55,699 bases of DNA from Anaerolineae bacterium (GCA_030432295.1 JAUIHI010000042.1:1-55699), one strand, 5' to 3'; shown: positions 43,771 through 52,298, counted from the stretch's first letter. Made by a program: numbers and translations. Notes: a model not told the origin generated them from the sequence alone.

Positions 43771-43990
43771 AGGAGAACTCGACAATCTGATCGGACATAG
43801 ACGCCGCGGCAAACTCTAACGCCTGTCGAATATCTTCTGCCTCCAGTTCTGGATATTCCCGGTACAATTCCTCTCTGTCTGGATAAAGCGCCAGAATCTC
43901 CAGCACTCTACGCACCGTCAGTCGCAAATCGCGAATGCTCGGTTGTCCATTCATACGGGTCGGATTGACAGAAATTCGTTCGAGTTTCAC
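43754..43990 (-). CDS. DUF433 family antitoxin-like protein
   Basis: A 78-residue DUF433 protein with the family core RISVNPTRMNGQPSIRDLRL, then TVRRVLEILALYPDREELYR and YPELEAEDIRQALEFAA. DUF433 proteins are small helix-turn-helix proteins usually encoded just before a PIN-like DUF5615 gene, as here, and serve as the antitoxin. Start is GTG 43990 with GGAGGA 8 bases upstream. It overlaps the next gene by 17 bases. Confidence 0.87.
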   Translation of the reverse strand: MKLERISVNPTRMNGQPSIRDLRLTVRRVLEILALYPDREELYREYPELEAEDIRQALEFAAASMSDQIVEFSYETAA

Positions 43991-44004
43991 AAATCGTTCC
44001 TCCT

Positions 44005-45336
44005 CTACAATGCCAACTTCCGAGAGATCGTATCCTTCACCACCCCGGCATCCGCGGGCAGATAGACCGGTGGATTGGCGAAGCGGCTCTCCACTTCGTC
44101 CAGGGTTCCCTCGTGATAGCCCACTTTGAAGGGGGTGAACTTCAGCCCGTGGGCGGTGGAAACGACAACGACCCGCTCGTCCCGCTGGATGACGCCCCGC
44201 TGCCGCAGGTTGAAAAGGGCGGCCAGGGCCGCGCCCGTGTGGGGACAGGTGTACATCCCCGTATTGTCAGCGATGGCCGCGGCGTTGGCAAGCTCGTCTT
44301 CCGTCACCTGCTCCACCAGACCGTTTGTCTCCTGCACGGCCTGCACCGCCTTTTCGTAGCTGACCGGGTTGCCGATCTGAATGGCCGAGGCCAAAGTTTT
44401 GCTGGCCTGAATCGTCGCCTTTTCGGCAAAGCCGTTGCGATAGCTGAGATAGAAGGGATTGGCCTTCTCCACCTGCGCGGCCACCAGCCGGGGCAGTTTG
44501 TCGATGAGGCCCAATTCCTGCATCAGCTTCAGCCCCTTATAGAGCGCGCTGATATTGCCCAGATTGCCCACCGGAATCACAATCCAATCGGGCACTTCCC
44601 AATCGAACTGCTGGACAATCTCAACGGCGACGGTCTTCTGTCCCTCCACCCGCAGACTGTTCATCGAATTGGCCAGATAGAGGCTGTCGTCCTGGGTCAC
44701 CTCTTTGACGATCTCCATACAGCCGTCGAAGTCCGTGTCCAGGGCCAGGACGTGAGCGCCGTTGGCGATGGGCTGGATGAGCTGGGCCGGGCTGACTTTG
44801 CCCTGGGGCAGGAAGATGACCGCGGGGATGCCCGCGGCCGCGGCGTAGGCAGCCAGGGCAGCGCTGGTGTCGCCGGTGCTGGCACAGGCCACAGCCCGCA
44901 CGCTTGTGCCATCCTGCATCATCTGCTTGACGACGCTGACCAGCACAGTCATGCCCAAATCCTTGAAACTGCCCGTGTGGGAGTTGCCGCAGAGCTTCAC
45001 CCACAGGTCGGGCAGATCGATCTGCTTGCCCAGTCGCTCGGCCCAGAAGAGGTTGGAATTGCCCTCGTACATACTGACGATATTGTCGTTGTCGATAGTG
45101 GGGATGACCCACTCCTTTTTGCCCCACACGCCGCTGCCATAGGGCCATTGGGTAGCGCCGATGCGGCTGTCGAGGAGGGCCTTCCACTCGTCGGCAGAGC
45201 GCTGGCGCAGGGCCTCCACGTCGTGGGCTACTTCCAGCAGACCGCCGCAGGTGGGGCAGGTGTAGATGACCTGATAGATGGAGTATTCGCCGGGGCAACC
45301 CCGGAAACAGCGAAAATGGACTTTATAATCGGACAT
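44005..45336 (-). CDS. thrC: Threonine synthase
   Basis: A 443-residue PLP enzyme that converts O-phosphohomoserine to threonine. The PLP lysine is K125 in [12 protein letters not shown]; the phosphate-binding loop is [15 protein letters not shown]; other family motifs are [20 protein letters not shown] and [15 protein letters not shown]. An N-terminal zinc-ribbon-like part (CFRGCPG and [10 protein letters not shown], Cys10/14/27/30) is typical of the long bacterial/archaeal type. ATG 45336 ([10 protein letters not shown]) is chosen because the family starts there. The AT-rich region upstream probably holds its promoter. Confidence 0.95.
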   Translation of the reverse strand: MSDYKVHFRCFRGCPGEYSIYQVIYTCPTCGGLLEVAHDVEALRQRSADEWKALLDSRIGATQWPYGSGVWGKKEWVIPTIDNDNIVSMYEGNSNLFWAERLGKQIDLPDLWVKLCGNSHTGSFKDLGMTVLVSVVKQMMQDGTSVRAVACASTGDTSAALAAYAAAAGIPAVIFLPQGKVSPAQLIQPIANGAHVLALDTDFDGCMEIVKEVTQDDSLYLANSMNSLRVEGQKTVAVEIVQQFDWEVPDWIVIPVGNLGNISALYKGLKLMQELGLIDKLPRLVAAQVEKANPFYLSYRNGFAEKATIQASKTLASAIQIGNPVSYEKAVQAVQETNGLVEQVTEDELANAAAIADNTGMYTCPHTGAALAALFNLRQRGVIQRDERVVVVSTAHGLKFTPFKVGYHEGTLDEVESRFANPPVYLPADAGVVKDTISRKLAL

Positions 45337-45405
45337 TGGATTCACCGGGGAGACGGGAGCGCCAGGTAGCGCTGGGATGATGAGATTGTGGGGATATTTT
45401 ACCAC

Positions 45406-45593
45406 AGGGGAAGCACCTGTTGCGAAAGGACCGCTTTTGCCGTTAGCCTAATATATTTGACTTTATCTGAGCATGTATTCAACAATCTGGTTGACATATG
45501 TCAGTCAATTGTCATCTATCCGGCATTTATCTCCGATAAAATTTCAGTAGCAATAACTCATGTGTTGTTGTTGAACTACTATTAGGACGAAAA
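45406..45593. other. AT-rich intergenic region with operator-like palindrome
   Basis: Lies between divergent thrC and the AT-rich membrane gene. It contains TTGACA (45491-45496) overlapping a perfect 12-base palindrome TGACATATGTCA (45492-45503), then TCAATTG. It could be a regulated promoter for either gene, but no clear -10 is assigned. Confidence 0.45.
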
Positions 45594-46433
45594 ATGAAAG
45601 TCATAGCTGGAACATTCAATAATCGAGAAATTGCGGTTGGAATTTGGATGATTGTTGTCTTCGTTTACCTTATCATAACCATTGGAAAGCAACCATTCAC
45701 AACTCTCTTGAAGGCTGTCCTCGTAAAACAAATCAGCATTCTTATGGTAGTGATGTTTCTTTACATTTCTTCTTTGATTTCCATCTTCTCTCGAATTGGA
45801 ATATGGAATGTCGCTGACTTGAAAGATACGCTCTATTGGAGTTTGGGTGTTGCGTTGGTAATGCTTATAAACCTCAATCAGATAGCCCAAACAGAAGGTT
45901 ACATTAAAAAAATCATTCTTGACACCATCAAGCTTATCGCTATTCTTGAATTCGTCGTCAACTTCTATGTCTTTGACTTGTGGGTTGAAATTCTCTTACA
46001 ACCAGTGATTGTATTGATCTTTATGCTAAAGACTGTCTCCGATTCGGATTTGTCGTACAAAAAAGTTGGCAAGCTGATGGAGTATTTTCTTGGCATAATC
46101 GGAATTGGAGTCCTTATTTTTGCATTTACAAGTCTCTTCTCAGGCTTTCAGGAATTTATGGCGACAGAAACGCTACGAAGTTTCTTGTTGACGCCAGTTT
46201 TGACCGTAGGTTTTCTACCATTTGTATTACTTCTGGCACTTTATAGTGAATACACGCAGATTCTAACTCGTTTGAAGATGGCCAAAAATGATTCAAGAAT
46301 TATCAGAATTGCAATGCTCAAAATCTTTTTGGCATTTCACTTGAACATACGGGCACTTCATTTATGGTCAAAACGCGCTCGCCCATTCAAAATTACAAAT
46401 AAGGATGAAATTGCCGATCTCATTGGACGATAA
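45594..46433 (+). CDS. AT-rich multi-spanning membrane protein, unknown
   Basis: A 279-residue protein with about seven hydrophobic helices (IAVGIWMIVVFVYLIITIG; ISILMVVMFLYISSLISIF; FLPFVLLLALYSEYTQIL). The C-terminus is basic and cytoplasmic. I recognise no family. Base composition and codon use (AAA, ATT, TTT, AAT dominate) are clearly lower in GC than all neighbouring genes, suggesting recent acquisition. AGGA lies about 8 bases before the ATG. It may be a cargo gene from a phage or island, or an abortive-infection-type membrane effector, but nothing in the sequence proves it. Confidence 0.8.
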   Translation: MKVIAGTFNNREIAVGIWMIVVFVYLIITIGKQPFTTLLKAVLVKQISILMVVMFLYISSLISIFSRIGIWNVADLKDTLYWSLGVALVMLINLNQIAQTEGYIKKIILDTIKLIAILEFVVNFYVFDLWVEILLQPVIVLIFMLKTVSDSDLSYKKVGKLMEYFLGIIGIGVLIFAFTSLFSGFQEFMATETLRSFLLTPVLTVGFLPFVLLLALYSEYTQILTRLKMAKNDSRIIRIAMLKIFLAFHLNIRALHLWSKRARPFKITNKDEIADLIGR

Positions 46434-46536
46434 ATTTACGCCCATTTCTCTACCAATAGACGCCGCCCAAACAACTGTGATATCATTCCCCAAACCCTCT
46501 CAGCCAAATCTACTCCCCACCCACCCGGAGCCACCA

Positions 46537-47190
46537 ATGAACCTATCCACCCCCGACCACCTGGCTGTCGTCGATCACCTGCTCACCACCACCCGCTCTG
46601 TGCGCAAGCGGCTGGACTTTGGCCGGCCTGTGCCGTCCGCAATCATCCAGTGCTGTCTGGAGATTGCCACCCAGGCCCCCAGCGGCTCCAACCGCCAGGG
46701 CTGGCACTTTCTGGTAATCACCGACCCGGCCAAACGTCAGGCCCTGGGCGATCTCTACCGCCGCTCCTTCGACATCTACAACCGGGAGCGCAGCGCGCCG
46801 AGCGACCCCGCGGCCCAGACCCAACAGCGCAAGCTCATCGACTCGGCCAGCTATCTGTCGGAAAATATGGGACGTGCGCCGGTGCTGATCCTTCCCTGCA
46901 TTTCGGGCAAAGCCGAGAGTGTCGGCGCGCAGGCCGGTCTGTGGGGGTCGATTCTGCCCGCGGCCTGGTCGCTGATGCTGGCCCTGCGCGCCCGGGGTCT
47001 GGGATCGGCCTGGACGACCCTGCATCTGCGCTACGAAGCGGAGGCGGCCCAACTGCTGGGCATCCCTGAAAATGTCACCCAGGCCGCGCTCCTGCCTGTG
47101 ACCTGGTTCAAAGGCGACGACTTCCGGCCCGCGGCCCGGGTCCCGGCCGGGGAGATTACCTATTGGGATAGCTGGGGAGAGACCCGCTGA
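46537..47190 (+). CDS. Nitroreductase family protein
   Basis: A 217-residue FMN-binding flavoprotein of the nitroreductase superfamily, reducing nitro compounds or quinone-like substrates with NAD(P)H. The N-terminal FMN loop is TTRSVRKRLDFGRPVPSAII, then APSGSNRQGWHFLVITDPAK. The C-terminal part has WGSILPAAWSLMLALRARGL and GSAWTTLH, followed by LLGIPENVTQAALLPVTW. The length is typical. ATG 46537 has GGAG 6 bases upstream. Physiological substrate unknown. Confidence 0.92.
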   Translation: MNLSTPDHLAVVDHLLTTTRSVRKRLDFGRPVPSAIIQCCLEIATQAPSGSNRQGWHFLVITDPAKRQALGDLYRRSFDIYNRERSAPSDPAAQTQQRKLIDSASYLSENMGRAPVLILPCISGKAESVGAQAGLWGSILPAAWSLMLALRARGLGSAWTTLHLRYEAEAAQLLGIPENVTQAALLPVTWFKGDDFRPAARVPAGEITYWDSWGETR

Positions 47191-47229
47191 TGCCCATTCG
47201 CTTCTACCGTTCCAGCGATCCCTACTCGC

Positions 47230-47263
47230 AGAAGTTCGACTTTTTCTGAAAAGTCGAACTTCT
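47230..47263. terminator. AGAAGTTCGACTTTT palindrome, copy 3, between convergent genes
   Basis: Perfect 15 bp stem (47230-47244 with 47249-47263) and a 4-base loop, sitting between the convergent nitroreductase and enolase-superfamily genes. Stem and T/A runs make it a likely bidirectional terminator. Same repeat family as 3199 and 30157. Confidence 0.82.
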
Positions 47264-47269
47264 AACTCC

Positions 47270-48454
47270 CTACAGCGTAAAGGTATGCAACGCTGTGCGG
47301 TTGGCCTCGATGAAGTCCCAGTCGTACTCCACGCCCAGCCCCGGTCCGTCGGGCACGGGGACAGTGCCGTCGGCGGCGATGTCCTCCGGGTGATCCGAGT
47401 AGCCATTGGTGTAGACCGGCGGCACCAGATTGGGCATCCCCGGCCCCATCAGCGCCATTTCGTAGAAGTGGGAGTTGCGCAGCGCGGCCAGCACGGCCCG
47501 GTGGGCTGGTCCGCAGGCGTGTAGCTGGACATCCAACCCCAGAGCCTCGCAGAAGGTGGCGATCTTCAGCGCGCCGGTGATGCCCAGGTCGTATTCCGGG
47601 TCGGCGTGGACCATATCGCAGCCACCCGCCAGCAGAAAGTTGGCTTTCTGCTCCACCCCGCGCACGTGCTCGCTGACCAGAATCGGCGTCTGCAAGCGCT
47701 CGCGCAGACGCTTGTGCCCCTCGACCGCCACGCCGCTGTCCCGGTAGGGGTCCTCATACCAGAGACAGCCCGCCTCGTCGCAGGCCCGCCCCACATAGAG
47801 GGCATCCAGCCAGGTGCGCAGTTGACAGGCCGGGTCCACCATTACGTGCATCCCATCGCCCACCGCGGCGCGCACGCCCAGAATCGTGGCCGCCTCTTTG
47901 GCCGCGTTGCCCTCGTGCCAGCCGTGGATTTTGAAGCCCACAAAACCCGCTTCCTTGCAAGCCAGCGCGTAGTCGGCGTAGGCCTGGGGTGTGTCCAATC
48001 CGCCCGCTTCCACCTGGCCGTGATAGGTGCTGGCGTAGGTGGGCAGCCGCTCCCGGTAGGCCCCCAGCAGCTTGGCGACGGAAGTGTTGTATTTCTTGCC
48101 CGCCAAATCCCACAGGGCAATGTCCAGCACGCCGTGGCCCATGTGGTCATAGGCCCGCACCTCCCGCTTGAGGTCGTCGTAGATGATGGCGCGCTGCTCC
48201 GGGTCCCGGCCCAGGAGGTTGGGGGCCAGCATCGTACACTGGCCCAGGCTGGAAGGCGTGCCCACCCAGTGGGTGACATACTCGCCGGACGCGCCGTCGT
48301 CGCAGAGGATGCGCACGGCGAAACGTTCGGCGCTGAATGTGCTGCCCTTTTTGTAGATGACATTGCCCACCCCGGCAGCCGAGTGGCCGCCCAGCCCCAG
48401 ATTGGGCACCTGAAAACGGAAGGCGTAGATTTCTACCCGATCGATACGGCTCAT
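47270..48454 (-). CDS. Enolase-superfamily enzyme (mandelate racemase/muconate lactonizing type)
   Basis: A 394-residue enzyme abstracting an alpha-proton from a carboxylate, probably a sugar-acid dehydratase or racemase. The metal ligands lie in MVDPACQL (Asp), WYEDPY (Glu) and VSEHVRG (Glu). The barrel residues at strand 2 are KIH (GFKIHGWHEG), where the mandelate racemase group usually has KxK. The Asp-His dyad is represented by MVHADPEYDLGI and LDVQLHACG. Substrate cannot be read. ATG 48454 has GGAGA upstream. Next to a GH32 gene and an exporter, it fits a sugar-use locus. Confidence 0.92.
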   Translation of the reverse strand: MSRIDRVEIYAFRFQVPNLGLGGHSAAGVGNVIYKKGSTFSAERFAVRILCDDGASGEYVTHWVGTPSSLGQCTMLAPNLLGRDPEQRAIIYDDLKREVRAYDHMGHGVLDIALWDLAGKKYNTSVAKLLGAYRERLPTYASTYHGQVEAGGLDTPQAYADYALACKEAGFVGFKIHGWHEGNAAKEAATILGVRAAVGDGMHVMVDPACQLRTWLDALYVGRACDEAGCLWYEDPYRDSGVAVEGHKRLRERLQTPILVSEHVRGVEQKANFLLAGGCDMVHADPEYDLGITGALKIATFCEALGLDVQLHACGPAHRAVLAALRNSHFYEMALMGPGMPNLVPPVYTNGYSDHPEDIAADGTVPVPDGPGLGVEYDWDFIEANRTALHTFTL

Positions 48455-48521
48455 TGGTCTGTCTCCTGTCTTAAGAATAGGGGTGTATACACGGATGGGA
48501 AGGAACACGGATTTAGTTTCA

Positions 48522-48620
48522 GTAGACGGCGGACGGCGGACGGCAGTTGTGGAGATGACGGGAGCGGTCTGCCGTCGGTCGTCTGCCGTCGGTTGTTAGG
48601 CTACGCCGTCTGCCGTTCGC
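48522..48620. repeat. GGCGGACGGCGGACGGCAG-type repeat
   Basis: A degenerate tract of GACGGCGGACGGC and GTCTGCCGTCGGTC words between the MFS and enolase-superfamily genes. It runs into the MFS coding end, supplying RERQTA and the stop codon. Confidence 0.75.
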
Positions 48621-50010
48621 GTATGCCCAGCCCGGCGACCGTCGCCACCAGAGCGATGACGACGTGCAGCCAGAAGACGCTCTGGTAGGCGGCCAGGGGA
48701 GGCAGCAGACGGTCCAGCCCCTGTTGCAGCAGGACACCGGCCAGGGCGGTCCCCAAAATCTGCCCGGCGAAACGGAGCATACTGTAGAGACCAGCGGCCA
48801 TCCCCGTCTCCGCCTCGTCTACTTCCTGCATTGCCGAGCGGTGGAGCGGGGCCAGGGAGAGGCCGATGATCAGCCCGTGCGCCGCCACAATCACAAAAAT
48901 CGCCCACAGAGGCACGGACGCGGGCAGGAGAGCCAGGGCCACCATCACCCCCACCAGCCCCAGCATACTGACAGCCGTGGGCAGACGGCTGCCCCAGCGA
49001 TCCGCAATCTGCCCGCCGGCACGGGAGACGAGAAAGAGGGTCCCTGCCTGCACAGCCAGCACCGCGCCCACTGTGCTGGCGCTGGCGTTGTGGATGTCCG
49101 TGAGATAGAGGGGCATCAGAAAGCTGATACCGCTCATCAGAAACATACGCAGCCCGGCCACTAGCGATGTAAGGGTGAAAGTGCGGTGGGCGAAGAGGCG
49201 CAGATTCACATAGGGCTGGGGTCGGCGCAGCTCCCATAAGACCAGAGCGACCAAAAATCCAGCGCAGGCAGCCAGCAGCCGCATATCCCGCAAGGCCGGA
49301 ACGCCGGTGATAGGTCGGCTGGATGTGTAGAAGAGCAGTGTCATCAACCCAGCGGAGAGGAGGAAGACGCCGGTCCAGTCGAAGCGGCGCAGAAAGCCGT
49401 AGTGGAACGCGCCGCTACGGGCCGGGATATTGCGCCAGATCATCCCAACGGCGACCAGACCGGCCACCAGCAGGGGTGGGAAGATGGCCCACCAGCCCCA
49501 GCGGTCCACCAGCAGTCCGGCCACATAGGGGACGCTCAGCCCAGTCAGAGGAACCGCCGAATTCCACGCGCCCATCACCCGCCCCCGCGCGTTGGCAGGA
49601 AAGCGCTCGGAGATGATGGCGATGCTGAGAGGCACAAAGCCCGCGGTCCCCGCGCCCTGGATGGCCCGGCCCAGAATCAGCATCGGCAGGCTGGCCGCGG
49701 ACATCACCACGCCGGTCCCCAGCAGAAAGATTGTCGTACCGATGAGCAGCAGACGGCGCTTGCCCAGCCCGTCGCCCAGCCGCCCGTAGAGAGGCATCAG
49801 TGTGATGAAAGGCAGAGTGTAGGCCATCACTACCCAGGCCGCCACGTCTGCACTGATGGCAAAATCCTGGCGGATGGAAGGCAGGGCCACGCCAAACATA
49901 TGGTGGGCCATGCCGGTCATCACCGACGGCGCAATCAGGCCAAAGAGGATGTGGGTCTGGGCCGATTGCAGGGCCGCGCTGGTGGTGGTCGTCGATTGGC
50001 TTTGGGACAT
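48601..50010 (-). CDS. MFS transporter, DHA2-like drug efflux family
   Basis: A 469-residue proton-driven exporter with 12-14 helices. Family motifs are MAHHMFGVALPSIRQDF (first helix), MPLYGRLGDGLGKRRLLLIG (motif A, G-x-L-x-D--G-kr), LILGRAIQGAGTAGFVPLSI (motif B) and SFLMPLYLTDIHNASASTVG later. Motif C-like GAWNSAVPLTGLSVPYVAGL places it with antiporters. ATG 50010 has AGGAAAG 6 bases upstream; the longer frame upstream runs through a repeat and is rejected. The C-terminal ERQTA is repeat-derived. Substrate unknown. Confidence 0.92.
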   Translation of the reverse strand: MSQSQSTTTTSAALQSAQTHILFGLIAPSVMTGMAHHMFGVALPSIRQDFAISADVAAWVVMAYTLPFITLMPLYGRLGDGLGKRRLLLIGTTIFLLGTGVVMSAASLPMLILGRAIQGAGTAGFVPLSIAIISERFPANARGRVMGAWNSAVPLTGLSVPYVAGLLVDRWGWWAIFPPLLVAGLVAVGMIWRNIPARSGAFHYGFLRRFDWTGVFLLSAGLMTLLFYTSSRPITGVPALRDMRLLAACAGFLVALVLWELRRPQPYVNLRLFAHRTFTLTSLVAGLRMFLMSGISFLMPLYLTDIHNASASTVGAVLAVQAGTLFLVSRAGGQIADRWGSRLPTAVSMLGLVGVMVALALLPASVPLWAIFVIVAAHGLIIGLSLAPLHRSAMQEVDEAETGMAAGLYSMLRFAGQILGTALAGVLLQQGLDRLLPPLAAYQSVFWLHVVIALVATVAGLGIRERQTA

Positions 50011-50037
50011 TGGGGCTTTCCTGAATGGGGGAGAATC

Positions 50038-50115
50038 AGTAGACCGCAGACGGCTGACCGCGGACCGCTCCTGTATCTTCGTCGTATGCGGTCTGCCGTC
50101 GGCGGTCGGCGGTCG
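50038..50115. repeat. Degenerate CCGCGGACCGC / GTCTGCCGTCGGCGG repeat
   Basis: Same low-complexity family as 38129, 39163 and 48522, here lying in the 5' region of the MFS gene between it and the small monooxygenase gene. Confidence 0.7.
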
Positions 50116-50142
50116 GTTCAGCATCTTCGCCTCTTCCATTTC

Positions 50143-50433
50143 TCATTCAATCTGGCGGACGACTTCGTACACCTGCGACGGATCGATGACCAGCCCCACC
50201 AACTGGAACCGCTGGACCATCCCGCCCAGAGCCGTGCGAAAGCCATCCGCGGCTTCCCGGCTCTCCCAGACGGTGATAGAGACGCCCCGGCGGGTGTCCG
50301 GGTCCAGCCCGTAGGTGTAGCTGACAAAACCGGGCAGTTGGCGCAGCCGGGGGATCAGATGCTCGTCGTTGAGTTGCAGAAGTTCATCGGCCTGGGCCGG
50401 GTTGTAGGCGTAGGTGGTGGTGCGGATATACAC
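50143..50433 (-). CDS. ABM-type (antibiotic biosynthesis monooxygenase-like) protein
   Basis: A 96-residue dimeric alpha+beta barrel candidate with the family pattern MYIRTTTYAYNPAQADELLQ, then HLIPRLRQLPGFVSYTYGLD and VSITVWESREAADGFRT. The family includes small monooxygenases and many proteins of unknown function. It lies upstream of the MFS gene and may be cotranscribed with it. Confidence 0.8.
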   Translation of the reverse strand: MYIRTTTYAYNPAQADELLQLNDEHLIPRLRQLPGFVSYTYGLDPDTRRGVSITVWESREAADGFRTALGGMVQRFQLVGLVIDPSQVYEVVRQIE

Positions 50434-50476
50434 GGCGGTTGCCTTTTGTGTGAGAGTTGGCGATTCAGTTTTCAGG

Positions 50477-50632
50477 CTAGCGCCGGTTGAGTAGGCTGGG
50501 GCTTTTTCCAGCCGTATCGAAACCTAGCGGGTATACACATTCATATACGTCTACCCGTTCGCTGGTTTCGATACGCCTCGAAGACGCAGAATCCGAAGGA
50601 TTCTGACGGCTACTCAACCGACGCTCACTGGC
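50477..50632. repeat. GGTTGAGTAG-family palindromic element, copy 3
   Basis: A full copy of about 155 bases: left arm AGCGCCGGTTGAGTAG and CCGTATCGAAACCTAGCGGG, right arm GGTTTCGATACGCCTCGAAG and GGCTACTCAACCGACGCTCA. Its right end lies inside the GH32 gene and supplies that gene's last residues (PVSVG) and TGA stop codon. Confidence 0.88.
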
Positions 50633-52203
50633 CTGGCATAAATATCTTCCATCTGCCACACATCCAGCCGCTTGACCAGCGCGTCCTGGCCCTGGGCGCG
50701 CAGGGAGATGCCGGTGCTGTCATCCCTGCCCGGATAGACCCGCACGGCCAGGCATTGACGTCCGTTGGCGTAGACCTCCACCACACTCTTGTCCACAAAG
50801 ACCCGCAGCCGCAGAGGTTCGCCCGGCTCCAGAAAAAGTGGGCCGGTCTCTGGCCCGCGGGAGCGCACATCGGGCAGGGTGGAGGAATAGGAAGTGTCGA
50901 TGGAAAGCAGACTTTCCGGCGCGGCTTTGCGCCCGGAACGGCCTTCGTCCGCGTAGTTCTCGTAGAGCCAGTAGCCCCGCTCCCGATAGAAGGCGATGCG
51001 GGTTACCTCTTCCCGGCCCGGCGAACGCAGCACATTCAGCTCCACCAGCGACGCATGGCCGGTTTCGATCTCCGCCAAAATTTCGATGGCATTGCCGCCC
51101 ATCCCGTCCAGCACAATTTCCTGGTTGGCGGGCAGAGTCAGGTCGCTCACCTGCTGATGCTGGCCGCGCAGACTCTCCACATCGCCCGCGGGTTCCACGC
51201 CCAGCGTCTCTGGTCCCAGCAGCGTCAGACGCCGGGGCAGGGTCATTATCTGGTTCCATCCATCTGTGGGTTTGCCCTGGTTCATATTGAAGATGACCAC
51301 CACTCCGCCGTCTCCGTCCGGCGCGGCCGAGGGAGCGTGGACCCCGCTCGGCCCATAGGCCCCGGAGTTGAATTTGTGGTGGGAGGAGGCCACAAATTTG
51401 TCCCGGTCCGTGTCGTAGTCACCCAGCAGGGCCTGGCCCCCGCTCATATGGCTGAAGAAGAGCAGAATGTGGCGGTCGCCGATGGGCCAGAAATAGGGGC
51501 AGGCGCCGTCGTCACCGGGCAGGGTGAAGCGGTCGCCTTCCACAAAGGGATGCAGATAGTCCCAGTGGATCAGGTCCGTCGAGCGGAAGAGATAGTCCAG
51601 GGGCCGCCACCAGTCCCGCCCATTGGAAAGCGCGTAGTAGACGCCCTCCTTCTGCCAGATGCAGGGGTCGTGGATGCGGTAGGGCAGGTCCGAGCCGTCC
51701 GGGCTGGCGATGGGGATGACGGCTTGGCCGGTCAGCTTCTCCCAGTTGAGCAGGAGCGGATCGTCCGAGAGGGCGACGATATTGCCGTGCTTTGTGCCGT
51801 GATAGATGGCGATGACCCGCTCCTCCTCCACCAGGGCCGTGCCGGAAAAGCAGCACTCCTCCGGGTTGGGGTAGATAGCGTAGGGCAGGTCCCGCCAGTG
51901 GATCAGGTCGTCGCTGACCGCGTGGCCCCAGTGCTGGCGGGAGTCGTCCGGCGGGTAAGCCTGGTAGAAGAGATGCCAGCGCCCCTGCCAGAAGCAGAGA
52001 CCGTTGGGATCGTTCAGTGTGCTTTCCGGGTTGACGTAGTGGTAGATGGGCCGGTGGGGATCGTCGGCGTATCCCCGGCGGGCTGCGTGCAGCCGTTGCA
52101 GCAGAGGATTGGCGGCCAACTCGGCTTCCTGCTCGGCCAGGGTTCTGGAAAAGGTGTAGTGGGGCACGCGGGATGTGTAGTCAATGGCTTGGGTGTCAGG
52201 CAT
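50614..52203 (-). CDS. Glycoside hydrolase family 32 protein (fructosidase-like)
   Basis: A 529-residue five-bladed propeller plus C-terminal beta-sandwich enzyme acting on fructosyl linkages (sucrose, inulin, levan). Nucleophile region NDPNG is at 64-68 (Asp65). The RDP transition-state motif is HDP (Asp179, RIHDPCIW). The usual acid/base motif EC is GAC (Ala234-Cys235 in GDDGACPYFW), so the general acid may be one of Asp231/Asp232 or activity may be altered. There is no signal peptide, so it would act in the cytoplasm. GAGGAGAGG lies just before the ATG. The C-terminal five residues derive from a palindromic element. GH43/GH68 are alternatives, but NDPNG and FSGTAL favour GH32. Confidence 0.88.
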   Translation of the reverse strand: MPDTQAIDYTSRVPHYTFSRTLAEQEAELAANPLLQRLHAARRGYADDPHRPIYHYVNPESTLNDPNGLCFWQGRWHLFYQAYPPDDSRQHWGHAVSDDLIHWRDLPYAIYPNPEECCFSGTALVEEERVIAIYHGTKHGNIVALSDDPLLLNWEKLTGQAVIPIASPDGSDLPYRIHDPCIWQKEGVYYALSNGRDWWRPLDYLFRSTDLIHWDYLHPFVEGDRFTLPGDDGACPYFWPIGDRHILLFFSHMSGGQALLGDYDTDRDKFVASSHHKFNSGAYGPSGVHAPSAAPDGDGGVVVIFNMNQGKPTDGWNQIMTLPRRLTLLGPETLGVEPAGDVESLRGQHQQVSDLTLPANQEIVLDGMGGNAIEILAEIETGHASLVELNVLRSPGREEVTRIAFYRERGYWLYENYADEGRSGRKAAPESLLSIDTSYSSTLPDVRSRGPETGPLFLEPGEPLRLRVFVDKSVVEVYANGRQCLAVRVYPGRDDSTGISLRAQGQDALVKRLDVWQMEDIYARPVSVG

Positions 52204-52268
52204 AGCCTCTCCTCATTTTGCGAAATTTGCTCATCGATTCCAATGGGCCACATTGAATGCTCCCCGCC

Positions 52269-52298
52269 GGTCCGTGACCGGTGGGCGGGTTACGGACC
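52269..52298. promoter_or_regulatory. Inverted repeat, possible operator
   Basis: GGTCCGTGACC (52269-52279) and GGTTACGGACC (52288-52298) pair with one mismatch over 11 bases, 66 bases upstream of the GH32 start. It could be a dimeric repressor site. Confidence 0.45.

Noticed and set aside
50011-50139. N-terminal extension of the MFS transporter
   Set aside because: The extension is encoded by a low-complexity GTCTGCCGTCGG repeat and has no ribosome site, whereas AGGAAAG precedes ATG 50010.
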